Of a stretch of 64,000 nt of DNA, positions 51,987 through 60,763 are shown one piece after another. The notes under the pieces are model-generated. The model was not told the DNA's origin, made no database searches, and worked only from the letters and a program-made list of their open reading frames with translations. Position numbers and translations under genes: made by a program. Positions within the stretch are counted from its first letter, which is position 1; the number at the start of each line of letters is the position of its first letter. The DNA lies in contig DASZMV010000068.1 in assembly GCA_035551675.1 (NCBI GenBank), positions 1-64,000 of the forward strand, written 5' to 3'. This DNA comes from JAFECT01 sp035551675. Lineage in GTDB: Bacteria > Pseudomonadota > Alphaproteobacteria > Caulobacterales > Caulobacteraceae.

Positions 51987-52501
51987 TGAGCGGAGCCCTG
52001 ATCAGCGGCGTCGCCGCCACCCTCGCGGTGGCGGCGACCGCTCCGGCGGGGAGTGCGACCATGACATCTGCGCCTCCTCCGGCAGCGACCGCCCCGGCGC
52101 CGGGCTACGGCGCTCCGGTCACGCTCGAACGCGCCAGGCGTTTGATCGCGGCGGCGCAAGCTGAGGCGAGCAAGCACGATTTCCTGATGGCCTTCGCCGT
52201 CGTCGAACCGTCGGGCGCCCTGGTCGCCTTCGAACGCATGGACGGCGTGCAGTACGGCTCGCTCGAGGTCGCCCAGGCGAAGGCCCGCGCGGCCGCGCTC
52301 TATCGCCGCCCGTCCAAGGCCTGGGCCGACGCCATCGCCGCCGGACGCGCCGGCGTGGTCACCTTCCCCAACGTGGTCGCGGCGGAAGGCGGCATACCGA
52401 TCGTGGCCGACGGCAAGATCGTCGGCGCCATCGGGGTCAGCGGCGGCACCTCCGAACAGGACGGCGCGGTGGCCATGGCGGCCCTGGCCGCGACACCTTA
52501 A
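51986..52501 (+). CDS. GlcG/HbpS-like heme-binding family protein
   Basis: 171 residues. A hydrophobic N-terminus, then the family core: VTLERARRLIAAAQAEASKH, FAVVEPSGALVAFERMDG, SLEVAQAKARAAALYRRPS and GGIPIVADGKIVGAIGVSGG. GlcG/HbpS proteins bind heme or sense oxidative iron in the envelope. Its ATG overlaps the S41 stop by one base (TGATG), so it is coupled to it. Confidence 0.85.
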   Translation: MSGALISGVAATLAVAATAPAGSATMTSAPPPAATAPAPGYGAPVTLERARRLIAAAQAEASKHDFLMAFAVVEPSGALVAFERMDGVQYGSLEVAQAKARAAALYRRPSKAWADAIAAGRAGVVTFPNVVAAEGGIPIVADGKIVGAIGVSGGTSEQDGAVAMAALAATP

Positions 52502-52510
52502 ATCGGGGGC

Positions 52511-52990
52511 ATGGACATGCCCCTCCGCTCCCCCTCCGGCTACGACCTCTCCCCGCCCTCGCCCGACGAACGCCAGGCGCTCGAAGCCTCGCTGACCCGC
52601 GAGGAGAAGGACGTGCTGCTGCACCACGGCACCGAGGCGCCGTTCTGCGGCCTTCTGCTGCACAACAAGGACGAGGGCGTCTACGACTGCCGCCTCTGCG
52701 GCCTGCCGCTGTTCCGCTCGGGCGGCAAATTCGACAGCGGCACCGGCTGGCCGAGCTTCACCGCCCCCTACGACGACGCCCACATCAAGGTCGTGCGCGA
52801 CACCGCCTACGGCATGGTGCGCGAAGAGATCCGCTGCGTCCGCTGCGACAGCCACATGGGCCACGTCTTCAACGACGGCCCGCCCCCGACCCACCAGCGC
52901 TTCTGCATGAACTCGCTGTCGCTGAGCTTCACGCCCAAGGGCGAGCCCCTCCCCGATCCGTTACACCGCGGGGAGACGACGGCGGTTTGA
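52511..52990 (+). CDS. msrB: MsrB, peptide-methionine (R)-S-oxide reductase
   Basis: 159 residues. Two zinc-binding CxxC pairs (YDCRLCG; IRCVRCDSHMGHVF), GTGWPSFTAPYD and the catalytic Cys in HQRFCMNSLS. MsrB repairs oxidised methionine. It is ten bases after the HbpS-like gene, so peptidase, heme-binder and repair enzyme form one unit with a redox flavour. Confidence 0.95.
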   Translation: MDMPLRSPSGYDLSPPSPDERQALEASLTREEKDVLLHHGTEAPFCGLLLHNKDEGVYDCRLCGLPLFRSGGKFDSGTGWPSFTAPYDDAHIKVVRDTAYGMVREEIRCVRCDSHMGHVFNDGPPPTHQRFCMNSLSLSFTPKGEPLPDPLHRGETTAV

Positions 52991-53052
52991 TCACGACAGC
53001 CCGCCGTGGCGGATTGGTTATCTATTTGATATAAAGCATGTATTTTCTTTTG

Positions 53053-53068
53053 ATCACAGATTTGTGAT
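53053..53068. promoter_or_regulatory. AT-rich promoter region with ATCACA-N4-TGTGAT dyad
   Basis: ATCACA-GATT-TGTGAT lies 67 bases before the DUF4349 gene. It is the most AT-rich stretch of the area (53015-53070, with GATATAAAG upstream). The spacing of the arms is unlike CRP (TGTGA-N6-TCACA), but a Crp/Fnr-class dimer could bind. Confidence 0.35.
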
Positions 53069-53134
53069 TTCCTGCTGGATTTTACTCACGACTCCGTTAC
53101 CGTTTGTTTCGGGGCCGGGGCAGGACCCAACACG

Positions 53135-54079
53135 ATGAACAAGAAGCTCGTGCTTGCCCTCGTGCTCGCCGCCTCCGTGGCCGCGTGCAAGAAACCCGCT
53201 GACCACAACAGCGCCCTCCCCGACGTCACCGCCCCTGCCGCTTCCGCACCCAGTTCCGCAGCCGCGGACGGCGGCTCCAACACGACGGCCGCGGCGGCGC
53301 CTTCTGCAAAGACGCGTTCCACAGAGACGGGAACCGCACCGACCGATGGCGCAAAGCCGCTCGCGGTCACGGCGCCCGATCTCGCCTACGCCTACAACTA
53401 TGCGGTCGAGGCGCCGGCGCGCGACGTCTCGCATCTGTTGCGACAGCATGAGGAGGCATGCGATCTCGCCGGCCCGACCGTGTGTCAGGTCGTCGGGGCC
53501 CAGGCCAAGTCGATCGGCAACGACGACGTCAGCGGCCATCTCGAGTTGCGCGCGCAGCCGCAGTGGATCGCCAAGTTCCGCGACCGTATCGAGGACGACG
53601 TGCGGGCGCTGGGCGGCAAGGTCAGCACCTCCGACACCAGCACTGAAGACTTCAGTCGTTCGCTGGTCGATACCGACGCGGGGATTCGTTCGAAGATCGA
53701 ACTGCGCGACCGGCTCGAAACCTTGCTGAAGACGCACAAGGGCAAGCTCGACGACCTGGTGGCGCTCGAACAACAGGTCAGCGACGTGCAGAGCCAGATC
53801 AATGCGGCGCAATCCGAGCTCGCGGTGATGAAGACCCGCGTGCAGACCCAGACGCTGGTGGTCGACTATCGCTCGCTCACCGCGCTGGCGCCCGACAGCG
53901 CGTTCCGGCCGGTGTCACAGGCGGCGCACAGCTTCACCGGCCACTTCATGATGGTGGTGGCGGGGATCATTCACCTGCTGTCGGTGTTGTCGCCGCTCGG
54001 CCTGATCGGCGGCGTGATCTGGTGGTTCCTGAAGAGCCGCAAGCGTACGGCGCCGGTCGCGCCGCCGACGGCGGGCTAG
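53135..54079 (+). CDS. DUF4349 lipoprotein
   Basis: 314 residues. Lipobox VAAC (Cys18) after MNKKLVLALVLAAS, then a Pro/Ala/Ser linker. The DUF4349 core spans about residues 85-245 (DLAYAYNYAVEAPARD; TDAGIRSKIELRDRLETLL), with a coiled coil about 195-240 (LVALEQQVSDVQSQINAAQ). A membrane helix near residue 285 (GLIGGVIWWFLKSRKR) follows. The function is unknown; the family is envelope-associated. The end overlaps recN by 4 bases (convergent). Confidence 0.85.
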   Translation: MNKKLVLALVLAASVAACKKPADHNSALPDVTAPAASAPSSAAADGGSNTTAAAAPSAKTRSTETGTAPTDGAKPLAVTAPDLAYAYNYAVEAPARDVSHLLRQHEEACDLAGPTVCQVVGAQAKSIGNDDVSGHLELRAQPQWIAKFRDRIEDDVRALGGKVSTSDTSTEDFSRSLVDTDAGIRSKIELRDRLETLLKTHKGKLDDLVALEQQVSDVQSQINAAQSELAVMKTRVQTQTLVVDYRSLTALAPDSAFRPVSQAAHSFTGHFMMVVAGIIHLLSVLSPLGLIGGVIWWFLKSRKRTAPVAPPTAG

Positions 54080-55779
54080 GCTTCCATCAGGGCCCGCGCC
54101 GCCGCGCGGGCCGCATCGGTAATCTCGGCGCCGGCGAGCATGCGAGCGAGTTCTTCCTCGCGTTCCGCCGGCGTCAGTTCCGTCACCGAGGTGCGCACGG
54201 CCTTCGAGGCTTCGCGCTTCGCTACGCGCCAGTGCGCGTCGCCGCGCGCGGCGACTTGGGGGCTGTGGGTGACGACGAGCACCTGGCCGGTTTCCGCCAG
54301 GCGCTTCAAGCGCAAGCCGACCGCGTCCGCCACGGCGCCGCCGACGCCCTGGTCCACCTCGTCGAAGATCATGGCGAGGCCGATGCCGGGTTCAGTTCCC
54401 GCGAGCGAGGCCTTCAGCGCCAGGGCGAAGCGCGCGAGTTCGCCGCCCGACGCGATGTCGCCGAGGCCGCCGAACGGCGCGCCCGGGTTGGTCGAGATCT
54501 CGAACTCGACGCGATCGGCGCCTTCGGGTCCCTGGCGGTCGTCGGCAAGCGGCGCGACCGCGACGCGGAAGCGCGCCTTCTCAAGCTTCAACGGTTTCAA
54601 TTCCGCCGACACCGACTTGGTCAGCCTCTCGCCCGCATTCGCGCGCGCCTTAGTGAGCGCCGTGGCGGCGTCGCGATAGTCGGCTTCGCGCGCGGCGGCC
54701 TCCGCGTCCGCAGCGGCGAGCGCGCTTTCGGAATCCTCGATCAGGCGAAGCGCCTGCGCGATCCGCGTGCGCTCCGTCGGCAGCGCATCGACGCTAACGC
54801 CGAGTTTGCGCGCTTCGGCGCGCAGCGCGAACAGCCTCTCCTCGGCCTTGTCGAGACGGCCGGGTTCGAAGTCGAAAGCCTCCGCCGCCGCATCCACCGC
54901 CGCGACGGCTTCGAGCGCTTCGACCAGGGCCCGATCCACCGCTTCCGACGCGGTCTTCAGCCGCGCGATCACCGCATTGGCTTCACCCGCGCCGGATTGC
55001 AGCGCCCGTTCGCGGGCGCGGTCGAGCGCGCGCAACGCTTGCGACAGCCGTTGAGTCAGGACGTCGCCGCCGAGCGCCTCACCGGCGGCGGAAATGTCGG
55101 TCAGCGCCTTTTCCGCGGCGCCCAGCAGCGCGCGCTCTTCCGCGAGCATCTGTTCTTCGCCTTCGCGGGGGTCGAGACGGTCGAGCGCGGCCAGCCGTTC
55201 CGCCAGATCGACGGCCTCGGCGGACGCGCGCGCGGCGCGTTCGCGCAGTTCCGACGCGGCGACCACGGCCGTGCGCCAAGCCTTCCAGGCCTTGCGGACG
55301 GCCTCGACCTTGGGCGCCAAGCCGGCATAGGCGTCGAGCAGGCCGCGATGGGTGCGCGCGTCGAGCAGGCCCACGGTCTCGTGCTGGCCGTGCACCTCGA
55401 TCAGGTGTTCCCCAAGCTCGCGCAGCACGCCGATGGAGACCGCCTGGTCGTTGACGAAGGCGCGGCTGCGCCCGTCGGCGCTCAGTTGGCGACGCAGCAC
55501 CAAATCCTCGCCCGCGTCGAACGCCAGTTCCTTTTCGCGCAGGATGGCCCAGACCGCGTGGTCGGCGCCGGGTGCGAAGACGGCGGTGGCGACCGCGCGT
55601 TCGGCGCCGGTGCGCACCAGGCCCGCCTCGGCGCGCACGCCGGCGGCCAGGCCCAGGGCATCGAGAATGATGGATTTGCCCGCGCCGGTCTCACCGGTCA
55701 GGACCGTCAGTCCGGGGCCGAAGGCGAGGTCGAGCGCCTCGACCAAGACCACGTCGCGGATCGTAAGCCCGATCAGCAT
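54076..55779 (-). CDS. recN: RecN, SMC-like DNA double-strand-break repair ATPase
   Basis: 567 residues. Walker A LTGETGAGKSIILDALG at the N-terminus, long coiled-coil arms, and the C-terminal ABC signature FGGLGDIASGGELARFAL with MIFDEVDQGVGGAVADAVG. RecN acts early in recombination repair of double-strand breaks, with RecA. It precedes bamD's region on the same strand, separated by the tandem hairpin repeat (55806-55877). Confidence 0.96.
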   Translation of the reverse strand: MLIGLTIRDVVLVEALDLAFGPGLTVLTGETGAGKSIILDALGLAAGVRAEAGLVRTGAERAVATAVFAPGADHAVWAILREKELAFDAGEDLVLRRQLSADGRSRAFVNDQAVSIGVLRELGEHLIEVHGQHETVGLLDARTHRGLLDAYAGLAPKVEAVRKAWKAWRTAVVAASELRERAARASAEAVDLAERLAALDRLDPREGEEQMLAEERALLGAAEKALTDISAAGEALGGDVLTQRLSQALRALDRARERALQSGAGEANAVIARLKTASEAVDRALVEALEAVAAVDAAAEAFDFEPGRLDKAEERLFALRAEARKLGVSVDALPTERTRIAQALRLIEDSESALAAADAEAAAREADYRDAATALTKARANAGERLTKSVSAELKPLKLEKARFRVAVAPLADDRQGPEGADRVEFEISTNPGAPFGGLGDIASGGELARFALALKASLAGTEPGIGLAMIFDEVDQGVGGAVADAVGLRLKRLAETGQVLVVTHSPQVAARGDAHWRVAKREASKAVRTSVTELTPAEREEELARMLAGAEITDAARAAARALMEA

Positions 55780-55805
55780 GGGCTCACCTTAGCGGATTCG
55801 AGTTT

Positions 55806-55877
55806 CGATTTGGCCTGCTTTCTGACGAAAGCTAGGGCGTCCGATTTGGCCTGCTTTCTCACGAAAGCTAGGGCGTC
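55806..55877. repeat. tandem 36-base repeat, each unit a hairpin, between bamD and recN
   Basis: Units at 55806-55841 and 55842-55877 are identical except one base. Each contains the hairpin GCTTTC-N4-GAAAGC (loops TGAC and TCAC) and ends GCTAGGGCGTC. The second unit reaches into the bamD stop codon. It looks like a fresh tandem duplication of a palindromic element and may cap or terminate bamD RNA. Confidence 0.85.
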
Positions 55878-56769
55878 AGCTGTCCTTGGGCTGAAGCGCC
55901 GACTTCTTCTTGGGATCGTATCTGCGCTCGCCGCGGCCGCGCTTGCCCTTGGGGTTCGGCGGCGTGTCGAGGCGCATGCCGTTGCGGGCCATCAGGTTGT
56001 AGGCGTCCGAGTACCACCGGTCGCCCGGGTAGTTGTACCCCAGGACGGAGGCGTTACGCCGCGCCTCGTCGGTCAGCCCCATGGTCAGGTCGGTCTCGAC
56101 CAGACGATAAAGCGCCTCGGGCGTGTGCGAGGTGGTCTGGTACTTGTCGATCACGTCCTTGAACCGGCCCTCGGCGGCCAGGGGCTGGCTGTTGCGCAGG
56201 TACCAGCGGCCCACCGACATTTCCTTGCCGGCGAGCTGGTCGTTGACCATGTCGATCTTCAGACGCGCGTCCTCGGCGTAGTCGGTATGCGGGTAACGCT
56301 CGGTCACCTGACGCAGCTGAACCAGCGCGTTGGCGGTCGCGCCCTGGTCACGCTGAACATCCATGATCTGCTCGAAGTAACAGATCGACTTCAGGTAATA
56401 GGCGTACGACGTCTGGGTGTTGCCCGGATAGAGCTGGATGAAGCGGTCCGCGGTCGAGATCGCGTCGTCGTAGTTGTTGGCCTCGTAGTAGGCGTAGGCC
56501 TCCATCAGGATCGAGCGACGGGCCCACTCGGAATAGGGGTGCTGGCGCTCCACCTCGTCGAAATAGTCGACCGCGTCGTTCCAACGGTGGGCGTCGAGCT
56601 TTTGCGCGCCGGCAAGGTAGAGCTGATCCACCGGACGCTCTTCATAGGCGATCTTGGGCTTGGCTCTGCCGTGGTGCAGGCCCGGGATATGGGAGCAGCC
56701 CGCGACCAGGGCGGCGGCAGCGATGAGCGCCAGGGCCAAGAACCCGCGGCTGGAGACCTTACCAAACAC
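55876..56769 (-). CDS. bamD: BamD, outer-membrane assembly lipoprotein
   Basis: 297 residues. Signal peptide with lipobox VAGC (about Cys25), then TPR-type repeats (RPVDQLYLAGAQKLDAHRWN; YSEWARRSILMEAYAYY; YPHTDYAEDARLKIDMVND), as in BamD/ComL. BamD is the essential TPR lipoprotein of the BAM complex. The tail is basic and Pro-rich (KGKRGRGERRYDPKKKSAL). Next to lpxC on the same strand, a conserved Caulobacter arrangement. Confidence 0.95.
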   Translation of the reverse strand: MFGKVSSRGFLALALIAAAALVAGCSHIPGLHHGRAKPKIAYEERPVDQLYLAGAQKLDAHRWNDAVDYFDEVERQHPYSEWARRSILMEAYAYYEANNYDDAISTADRFIQLYPGNTQTSYAYYLKSICYFEQIMDVQRDQGATANALVQLRQVTERYPHTDYAEDARLKIDMVNDQLAGKEMSVGRWYLRNSQPLAAEGRFKDVIDKYQTTSHTPEALYRLVETDLTMGLTDEARRNASVLGYNYPGDRWYSDAYNLMARNGMRLDTPPNPKGKRGRGERRYDPKKKSALQPKDS

Positions 56770-56926
56770 CTTAGGAACCTCTTGCTGACGCGGCGCTTCC
56801 CCGAGAGGTCGCTTCTACACGACCGCCCCGGGCGCGCCAACCGGATCGGGCGCCGCAGGGGCAGGTCTGGATAGGAAGAAAATAAGGCGGCACAGGGGTC
56901 GGCCGGTCACGTTCAGACGGCGACGC

Positions 56927-57829
56927 TCAGACGGCCTCGGCCATCTCCCGCTCGAAGGTCACCACGCGCCAGGCCGACGGACGGGCCAGGAGCGCCCGCA
57001 CCACTGCGTTGTTGAGGCCATGGCCGGCTTTGCGGCCTTCGAACCGGGCCAGCATGGGCATGCCCAGGACGTAGAGGTCGCCGACGGCGTCCAGCGCCTT
57101 GTGGCGGGCGAACTCGTCGGGGAAGCGCAGACCTTCCGGGTTCAGCACCGTGTCGCCGTCGATGACGATGGCGTTCTCCAGCGAGCCGCCGCGGGCCAGG
57201 CCGGCCGCACGCAGGGCCTCGACCTCTTCGACGAAGCCGAAGGTGCGGGCGGCGGAGAGCTCCTTGCGGAAGCTGTCTTCGGTCACGACCAGGTCTACCG
57301 ACTGACGGCCGATGACGGCGGTCGGGAAATCGACCTCGAAGAACATCTCGAAGCGGCTGCAGGGCAGGAGTCTGGCGGATTTGTCGCCCTCCTCGACCAC
57401 CACCTCTTCCAGCACCTCGATATAGCGTTGGGGCTGCTGCTGGCGGCGGAAGCCCGCCCGGTCCAGGAGTTCGATGAAGGGCTCGGCCGAGCCGTCCATG
57501 ATCGGAACCTCGGGCCCGTCCAACTCGACGGTCACGTTGTCGACGCCCAACGCCGCAAGCGCGGCCATCAGGTGCTCGATGGTGGAAACCTTAACGCCCG
57601 AGGCATTGGCGATGACGGTGCCCAGGCGGGTCGCGACCACGGCCTCTGCCGTGGCGGGCACGCGGTTGTCGCGGTCCTTCACGTCGGTTCGCACGAACAC
57701 AACACCCGAACCGGCCGGAGCCGGACGGATCGCCATGCGGACGCGCTCGCCCGTATGCAGGCCCAGGCCGGCCATGATCGCCGGGCCGGCCAAGGTATGT
57801 TCGTGGATTTCCGAGGACGCCTGATTCAC
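56927..57829 (-). CDS. lpxC: LpxC, UDP-3-O-acyl-N-acetylglucosamine deacetylase
   Basis: The GTG at 57829 has GAGG six bases upstream and gives 300 residues; a longer frame starts at 57859 (310). AIMAGLGLHTGERVRMAIRP is the LpxC N-terminus; the zinc ligands are in STIEHLMAAL and FARHKALDAVGDL, and GHGLNNAVV provides the catalytic His. LpxC commits the cell to lipid A synthesis. It lies downstream of the divergent PAS kinase gene (58017). Confidence 0.93.
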   Translation of the reverse strand: MNQASSEIHEHTLAGPAIMAGLGLHTGERVRMAIRPAPAGSGVVFVRTDVKDRDNRVPATAEAVVATRLGTVIANASGVKVSTIEHLMAALAALGVDNVTVELDGPEVPIMDGSAEPFIELLDRAGFRRQQQPQRYIEVLEEVVVEEGDKSARLLPCSRFEMFFEVDFPTAVIGRQSVDLVVTEDSFRKELSAARTFGFVEEVEALRAAGLARGGSLENAIVIDGDTVLNPEGLRFPDEFARHKALDAVGDLYVLGMPMLARFEGRKAGHGLNNAVVRALLARPSAWRVVTFEREMAEAV

Positions 57830-58016
57830 ACCCAACCTCGACACCTTACCCAACCTCACTGAAGCCGCCCCCGAGACGGCTTGAACCCAGCGGATCAGCT
57901 ACCGGGAGCGTTCCGGACCCTCAACTAAAGTCGCGTTTCGCTTTGTTGCAGCAACCTTAACGGGGAGCATCCCGAGGCCGGAAGCCATTGAGGATCCTGT
58001 CGTAAACGAGAATTTC

Positions 58017-60062
58017 ATGCGTTCGCGACAAACTCGCCGGAAAGATGGGTCGACCGGGCGCAACATGTTGCAGTTGATTGTCATGGCGGTGCTGGTCGGA
58101 GGGGTCGTCGCGGGGGGATTTCTTGTCCTGCGCGAAAAGTTCAAGGCCGACCGCCGGCTGAGAGACGCGATTTCGGTCATCCCGGCCGGGCTCGGCTTCT
58201 ATGACTCCCAGGACCGTCTCTACCTCTGGAACAAGACCTACGAGGAAGTCTCCGGCAGCCGCGGCGAACCGCTGAGGGCGGGCGTCAGGTTTCGCGAGCT
58301 GATCGAGACCGACCTCAAGAACAACCACTACGCCGAGGCGGTCGGCCGCGAGAAGGCCTGGCTCGACGAACGGGTCACCCTTCGGGCGCTCGCCTCGGGG
58401 TCGCTCGAACAGGATCTGGGCGGCGGCCGCTGGCTGCGCGTCGAGGACCGGCGCTCGTCGGATGGCGGCATCGTGTCGATCTGCACCGACATCACCGAGC
58501 TGAAGCTGCGCGAGAGTTCGTTCAAGATACTGTTCGATTCCAACCCGGTGCCGATGTGGCTGTGGGAAGGCGGACGCTCGTTGAAGATACTGCAGATGAA
58601 CGCCGCGGCGCTGCAACACCTCGGCTACACCGACGACGAAGTCGCCAAGCTCACCGTGTTCGACGTGTTGTCGGTGAACGACTGGCCGGCGTTACACGAG
58701 ATGATCCGCACCGGCATCGCCCAGAGCTACGACGCCGAGCGCATCTGGTCGCCGCGCCGCAAGGACGGCGTGCACCGACGCGCCATGCCGTATATCCAGA
58801 TGCTGCCCGATCCGCTCGGCAAGCCGCGCTTCGTGGGCGCCATCGTCGACGTCACCGATCGTATGGATGCGGAGGACGCGCTGCGCCGGAGCACCGAGAC
58901 TTTGGCCGCCGCCAAGGAAGAGGCCGAGGCGGCAAACCGCGTGAAGAGCGAGTTCCTCGCCACCATGAGCCATGAACTGCGCACGCCGTTGAACGGCGTG
59001 CTCGGCATGGCGGACCTGCTGGCCAGAGCGGAACTGGGGCCGAAGGAGCGTGAGATGGTCGAGATCGTCCGCGCCTCGGGCGCGACGCTCGAACGCCTGC
59101 TCTCCGACATCCTCGACATCGTCAGCGTCGAAACGGGATGCCTGTCGGTCGATGCGCAGCCGTTCGACCTCGGCGACGCCGTCACCGCGGTCGCGGGGCT
59201 GTTCGAGCCGTCCGCGCGCGACAAGGGCTTGACCCTGCGCGTCGAAATCGCCGACGAGGCCGCCGCCATGTTCCGGGGCGACGCCGTACGCGTGAAACAG
59301 ATCCTCGGCGCCCTGGTCTCCAACGCGGTGAAGTTCACCGATCGCGGCGGCGTCAGCGTTGCGGCGAGCGCGACCGAGGCCGGCGTGCGCCTGCAGGTGC
59401 GCGACACCGGCGTGGGTTTCGACCCGGAGGACGCGCAGCGCATCTTCGGCCGCTTCGAACAGGCGGACGGATCGATCACACGCCGCCATGGCGGCTCGGG
59501 TCTGGGCCTCTCGATCGCGCGCGACCTCGTCGCCCTGATGGGCGGAACCATCGAAGCCCAATCGGCGCGCGGCGACGGCGCGACCTTTACCGTCGACCTT
59601 CCGCTGGCCCGTGTCGACACCGTCGAGATGTCGGCTCGCGAAGGTGAATCCGCCGACAGCGACCGTCCCCTGCGCATCCTTCTGGCCGACGATCATCCGA
59701 CCAACCGCAAGGTCGTGGAGCTGATGCTCGCCGCCGCCGAGGCGGAGCTGGTGTCGGTGGAGAACGGTCTGGAAGCGCTGGAAGCCTATCAGGCCACGCC
59801 ATTCGACGTGGTGTTGATGGACATGCAGATGCCCGTGATGGACGGTCTGACCGCGATCCGCCGCATCCGCGACTACGAACGCGACACGAGCCTTGCGCCG
59901 GCGCCGGTGATCATGCTGACCGCCAATGCCCTGCCCGAACACGTGCGCGCCGCGGCCGAAGCCGGCGCCGACCGCCACCTCGCCAAACCGATCACTGCGC
60001 AAACTCTGCTGGGCGCCATCAGCGCCGTGCTCGACCAGACCGGCGATCGTCGCGCCGCATAA
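58017..60062 (+). CDS. PAS-containing hybrid sensor histidine kinase with C-terminal receiver
   Basis: 681 residues from the ATG at 58017; an internal ATG at 58065 would begin at the membrane helix (MLQLIVMAVLVGGVVAGG). Two PAS domains follow (LGFYDSQDRLYLWNKTY; PMWLWEGGRSLKILQMN). The kinase has His319 (MSHELRTPLNGVLG), then NAVKFTD, RDTGVGFD and HGGSGLGLSIARDLV. The receiver phospho-acceptor is Asp602 (LMDMQMPVMDG). It is not linked to a response-regulator gene, so it probably phosphotransfers to a partner elsewhere. The signal is unknown. Confidence 0.92.
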   Translation: MRSRQTRRKDGSTGRNMLQLIVMAVLVGGVVAGGFLVLREKFKADRRLRDAISVIPAGLGFYDSQDRLYLWNKTYEEVSGSRGEPLRAGVRFRELIETDLKNNHYAEAVGREKAWLDERVTLRALASGSLEQDLGGGRWLRVEDRRSSDGGIVSICTDITELKLRESSFKILFDSNPVPMWLWEGGRSLKILQMNAAALQHLGYTDDEVAKLTVFDVLSVNDWPALHEMIRTGIAQSYDAERIWSPRRKDGVHRRAMPYIQMLPDPLGKPRFVGAIVDVTDRMDAEDALRRSTETLAAAKEEAEAANRVKSEFLATMSHELRTPLNGVLGMADLLARAELGPKEREMVEIVRASGATLERLLSDILDIVSVETGCLSVDAQPFDLGDAVTAVAGLFEPSARDKGLTLRVEIADEAAAMFRGDAVRVKQILGALVSNAVKFTDRGGVSVAASATEAGVRLQVRDTGVGFDPEDAQRIFGRFEQADGSITRRHGGSGLGLSIARDLVALMGGTIEAQSARGDGATFTVDLPLARVDTVEMSAREGESADSDRPLRILLADDHPTNRKVVELMLAAAEAELVSVENGLEALEAYQATPFDVVLMDMQMPVMDGLTAIRRIRDYERDTSLAPAPVIMLTANALPEHVRAAAEAGADRHLAKPITAQTLLGAISAVLDQTGDRRAA

Positions 60063-60075
60063 CGCGTCGATCGGG

Positions 60076-60309
60076 CTAGAGACCACCCGGCCTGGACACG
60101 ACGATCAGGACCACCATCACGCTGAGCACGAAGGTCACAAGGTTGAAGGCCCCGTAGGCCCAGAACCATGCCGGGTTTCCCTTCAGCGGCGCGGCGCCGT
60201 TCAGGGCCAGGCTAAAGAAGCAGTACATCCGCTTGGTGGCGAAGCCGCGCATGAGCCAGAACCCCGACAGGGCGGCCATGACGATGGCGGCGATGAGGTC
60301 GATCAGCAT
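60076..60309 (-). CDS. small membrane protein (77 aa)
   Basis: From the ATG at 60309, with GGGGGGAA upstream: MLIDLIAAIVMAALSGFWLM, a polar loop (RGFATKRMYCFFSLALNGAA), and a second helix (AFNLVTFVLSVMVVLIVV). Two-helix membrane protein of unknown function. It lies between the convergent PAS kinase and the divergent 97-residue membrane gene. Confidence 0.6.
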   Translation of the reverse strand: MLIDLIAAIVMAALSGFWLMRGFATKRMYCFFSLALNGAAPLKGNPAWFWAYGAFNLVTFVLSVMVVLIVVSRPGGL

Positions 60310-60401
60310 CCCGTTCCCCCCGGCCGCCCGCGAACTCGCCTCTCGCGTCAGCGGACCAATCCGCATAACCTGTCCGAGAAACAAGCGGGGGACAATCGCT
60401 G

Positions 60402-60695
60402 ATGGGTTGGATCAGTCGATTCATGATGGGCGGCGTGGGCGCGTTTTTCGCCGGCATCTTCTTTGGTCTGAAGGATCTCGGACCCTATCTCAACGCCGCC
60501 CGAACGGGCGTCGTCGTGCGCCGCGGCTACAATGCAGTAAAGATCGCGCGCGATGAAGACCCCGCGCGGTTCGCGACTCTGGTCGCCAGTCGTCGCAAGG
60601 GGGTGTTCTACGGCTTTGGCTTGTCCGCCGCCGGCGCCGCGACCGCGGTCATCTGCTTCATCCTGATGATGGCGATCACCAAAGCGCGGTTCTGA
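60402..60695 (+). CDS. small membrane protein (97 aa)
   Basis: MGWISRFMMGGVGAFFAGIF begins with a short helix and a soluble middle (LNAARTGVVVRRGYNAVKIA), then a C-terminal helix (GFGLSAAGAATAVICFILMM). GGGGGA lies 12 bases upstream of the ATG. Function unknown. It ends 15 bases before the bidirectional terminator that it shares with ftsZ. Confidence 0.65.
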   Translation: MGWISRFMMGGVGAFFAGIFFGLKDLGPYLNAARTGVVVRRGYNAVKIARDEDPARFATLVASRRKGVFYGFGLSAAGAATAVICFILMMAITKARF

Positions 60696-60709
60696 GCTCG
60701 TCGCATAGA

Positions 60710-60740
60710 AAAAGCCCCGGCCTCAGCGGCCAGGGCTTTT
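60710..60740. terminator. bidirectional terminator between the 97-aa gene and ftsZ
   Basis: AAAAGCCC and GGGCTTTT (60710-60717 and 60733-60740) form the outer stem, with GGCC / GGCC inside. It provides U-runs in both directions. The ftsZ stop follows at 60764. Confidence 0.75.
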
Positions 60741-60763
60741 CCGTACGCCCCGTGAAAGGGCGA

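Noticed and set aside
55806..55877. CRISPR array
   Set aside because: Two units directly abut without spacers and no cas genes are near; it is a tandem duplication of a hairpin.
54022..56874. 950-codon open frame antisense to recN and bamD
   Set aside because: It runs through two well-supported genes. Its repeated LACFLTKARAS is just the translated 36-base tandem repeat. No family signal.
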